Source: Deltaproteobacteria bacterium
GTDB lineage: Bacteria; UBA10199; DSSB01
NCBI GenBank assembly: GCA_020440745.1
Contig: JAGRNM010000090.1
Span: forward strand, 1 to 6,021
Reading direction: 5' to 3'
DNA length: 6,021 nucleotides
Shown: one piece after another, positions 3,743-6,021 of the stretch
How positions within the stretch are numbered: the first letter of the stretch is position 1
How the letters are laid out: each line of letters opens with the position of its first letter
The notes under the pieces: model-generated
What the model saw: the letters and a program-made list of their open reading frames with translations, nothing else
Databases searched by the model: none
What the model was told of the DNA's origin: nothing
Made by a program: the position numbers and the translations under genes

Positions 3743-6021
3743 ATGAGCGTCACTTATATTCCTTACGAAGAACTCCGTAAAGACTTCTCTAAATTACCTC
3801 AAGTCATTGGGCTGCCCAACCTTATTGAGTTGCAAAAACAAAGTTATCAGAAATTTTTGCAGGCCAACGTGACTCCAGAGGATCGGAGTGAAACAGGTTT
3901 GCATGGGGTGTTTAAAAGTGTCTTTCCTATTAAAGACTTTAATCAGACAGCTAGCTTAGAATTTGTTAGTTATCGCTTTGAAAGGCCGGCTTACGAAGTT
4001 GCTGAGTGTCGTGAGCGCGGTATGACTTATTCGGCTCCTTTAAAAGTTACAGTGCGTTTGATTGTTTGGGATACTAACGCTGATTCTGGCAACAAAACGA
4101 TTCGTGACGTTAAAGAGCAAGAAGTTTACTTTGGTGAAATTCCACTAATGACCGACACGGGTACCTTTATTGTTAATGGTACGGAAAGAGTTGTGGTCAG
4201 TCAGTTGCACCGTTCTCCTGGAATTTTCTTTGAAAGTGACAAGGGAAAGACTCATTCTTCTGGTAAAATCCTTTATAGTGCTCGTGTAATTCCTAATCGT
4301 GGTTCTTGGCTTGATTTTGAATTTGATCCTAAGGATATATTATTTGTTCGTATTGATCGTCGTCGTAAAATGCCTGTTACTTTGTTAATTAGGGCCTTAG
4401 GTTTGGATACGGAGGAGATTCTTAATTATTTTTATAAAAAAGAAACAGTGTATCTAGATGGCAAGGAATTGCTTAAGGAAACTTCTTCTGACTTATTAAA
4501 ATTTCAAAGAGCTGCTCAAGATATTAAAGATCCTAAAACAAAAGAGATTTTGGTTAAAAAAGGACGTCGTTTTGGTAGGAGTGCTTTGCAGAAGCTAGAA
4601 AAGGCAAATATCAATCAATTGCCAGTGGATCTAGAAGATATTTTAGGTCGTCCTTCTGCCCATGACGTGACGGATCCTAAAACTGGCGAGGTGCTTTTAG
4701 AGTGTAATGAGATTTTAACTCAGGAAAAGTTTGATCTTATTAAAAAGGCTGGAGTCAAATCCTTGCCCTTGCTTTTTATCGATAACCTTAATGTGGGTCC
4801 TTACTTGCGTAATACTTTGGCAAGTGACTCGGTTACTTCTCCAGAAGAAGCTCTTTTAGACATTTATAAACGTCTTCGTCCTGGAGACCCTGCTACTCCT
4901 GAAGCAGCACAGACTTTTTTTGAAAACCTTTTCTTTAATGAAGAGCGCTATGATTTGTCCAAGGTAGGTCGCCTTAAAATTAATCACAAATTTCATTTAG
5001 AGACTACTTTAGAACAAACCACTCTTCGTAAAGAAGATATCTTGGCTACCATTAAATACTTATTGGGTTTGCGTGATGGTGAAGGCCAAGTGGATGATAT
5101 TGATCATTTAGGCAATCGTCGTATTAGGGCTGTTGGCGAGTTGTTGGAGAATCAGTATCGAATTGGTTTGGTAAGAATGGAGAGAGCCATTCGAGAGCGT
5201 ATGAGTTTGCAAGAAATAGAAACTCTTATGCCTCACGATCTTATTAATCCTAAACCTGTTTCTGCAGTGGTGAAGGAATTTTTTGGTTCTAGTCAATTGT
5301 CTCAGTTTATGGATCAGACAAATCCTTTGAGTGAGGTGACTCATAAGCGTCGTCTTTCTGCTTTGGGTCCTGGAGGTTTAACTCGTGAACGCGCGGGCTT
5401 TGAAGTGCGAGACGTTCATGCTACTCACTATGGTCGTATTTGTCCTATCGAAACTCCAGAGGGACCTAATATTGGTTTGATTTCTTCTCTTTCAAGTTAT
5501 GCGAGAGTTAATGAATTTGGTTTTATAGAAACGCCTTATCGTAAGGTTGAGCAGGGCGTGGTAAAAGAAGAGGTAACCTATTGTTCGGCTTTAGATGAAG
5601 AAGGCTATAATATTGCTCAGGCCAATGCTCCATTAGATGAAAAAGGAGCTTTTATTAATAGTCTAGTTAGTTGTCGGCGTGACGGTGAGTTTGTTAATGT
5701 GCCTCGAGATGAAGTAGGATTGATGGACGTAAGCCCCTCTCAATTAGTTAGTGTGGCAGCTTCTATGATTCCTTTCTTGGAACATGACGATGCTAACCGT
5801 GCTTTGATGGGTTCTAACATGCAACGTCAAGCTGTGCCTTTATTGCGTAGCGAAAGTCCCTTGGTAGGCACGGGTATTGAGAAAAAAGTGGCTCAAGATA
5901 GTGGTGTTACTGTCAATGCTCGCCGAGCTGGTGTGGTACAAAGCGTTGATGCAACCCGTATTGTAGTTAAAGCAGGAAAAACCTCTCAAAAAAATGAATC
6001 CGAAGTCGATATTTATAATCT
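3743..6021 (+). CDS. rpoB: DNA-directed RNA polymerase subunit beta (3' end outside window)
   Basis: RpoB is the beta subunit of the core polymerase and forms one side of the active cleft and the rifampicin pocket. The first 759 codons are present, a little over half of the usual 1340-1380 residues. The start is ATG 3743 with AAGGGG (3732-3737) five bases upstream; the protein begins MSVTYIPYEELRKDFSKLP. Visible blocks include IPNLI-like GLPNLIELQKQSYQKFLQ, IRDVKEQEVYFGEIPLM, GTFIVNGTERVVVSQLHRSPG, RGSWLDFEFDPKDILFVRID, the rifampicin cluster (514-545) and GRICPIETPEGPNIGLI. It ends at EVDIYNL. In E. coli numbering the cluster keeps Gln513, Asp516, His526 and Ser531 (here 521, 524, 534, 539). 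The reading frame is intact with no insertion. rpoC should follow outside the window. Confidence 0.98.
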   Translation, partial: MSVTYIPYEELRKDFSKLPQVIGLPNLIELQKQSYQKFLQANVTPEDRSETGLHGVFKSVFPIKDFNQTASLEFVSYRFERPAYEVAECRERGMTYSAPLKVTVRLIVWDTNADSGNKTIRDVKEQEVYFGEIPLMTDTGTFIVNGTERVVVSQLHRSPGIFFESDKGKTHSSGKILYSARVIPNRGSWLDFEFDPKDILFVRIDRRRKMPVTLLIRALGLDTEEILNYFYKKETVYLDGKELLKETSSDLLKFQRAAQDIKDPKTKEILVKKGRRFGRSALQKLEKANINQLPVDLEDILGRPSAHDVTDPKTGEVLLECNEILTQEKFDLIKKAGVKSLPLLFIDNLNVGPYLRNTLASDSVTSPEEALLDIYKRLRPGDPATPEAAQTFFENLFFNEERYDLSKVGRLKINHKFHLETTLEQTTLRKEDILATIKYLLGLRDGEGQVDDIDHLGNRRIRAVGELLENQYRIGLVRMERAIRERMSLQEIETLMPHDLINPKPVSAVVKEFFGSSQLSQFMDQTNPLSEVTHKRRLSALGPGGLTRERAGFEVRDVHATHYGRICPIETPEGPNIGLISSLSSYARVNEFGFIETPYRKVEQGVVKEEVTYCSALDEEGYNIAQANAPLDEKGAFINSLVSCRRDGEFVNVPRDEVGLMDVSPSQLVSVAASMIPFLEHDDANRALMGSNMQRQAVPLLRSESPLVGTGIEKKVAQDSGVTVNARRAGVVQSVDATRIVVKAGKTSQKNESEVDIYN

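Noticed and set aside
5108..5344. Minus-strand open frame of 78 codons inside rpoB
   Set aside because: It lies opposite highly conserved rpoB sequence including the rifampicin region, shows no recognisable domain, and is explained as a shadow of the coding strand.

Overview
This is an ordinary but informative core-genome segment: the tuf – tRNA-Trp – secE – nusG – rplKAJL – rpoB transcription/translation cluster. All genes lie on the + strand. The bacterium is fairly AT-rich (around 40 % GC by eye). The proteins look like those of the old 'Deltaproteobacteria' grade (Desulfobacterota, Bdellovibrionota, Myxococcota). The best hints are the NusG sequence, an RpoB rich in the IRDVKEQEVYFGEIPLM and RGSWLDFEFDPKDILFVRID blocks, and the tuf–trnW–secE order. 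I cannot name a genus, and the lineage call is inference from remembered family sequences.

Layout. Bases 1-218 hold the last 71 codons of tuf (EF-Tu). A tRNA-Trp (CCA anticodon, no encoded CCA tail) follows at 261-333. Next come secE (363-752, a three-helix form of the translocase subunit) and nusG (823-1356). An 85-base gap with a hairpin leads into rplK (L11, 1442-1864) and rplA (L1, 1879-2565), which are closely spaced. rplJ (L10, GTG start, 2598-3113) follows after only 32 bases. An 83-base gap with an 8-bp hairpin precedes rplL (L7/L12, 3197-3574). A 168-base gap containing three successive stem-loops, one of them terminator-like, separates rplL from rpoB, which starts at 3743 and runs off the window after 759 codons. 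No stretch of more than 300 bases lacks a gene.

How it works together. EF-Tu delivers aminoacyl-tRNA to the ribosomal GTPase centre, which is built from L11, L10 and L7/L12. L1 shapes the E-site stalk. NusG binds the RNA polymerase whose beta subunit is encoded here. SecE is the essential small subunit of the SecYEG membrane channel. The gaps before rplK, rplL and rpoB carry hairpins that probably adjust the relative output of the genes.

I see no undescribed system, mobile element, CRISPR array or foreign insert. The points worth a second look are small: a duplicated tRNA acceptor strand, no rpmG before trnW, a three-TM SecE, a long L10 stalk helix, no space for a classical L10 leader, and the tandem hairpins before rpoB.
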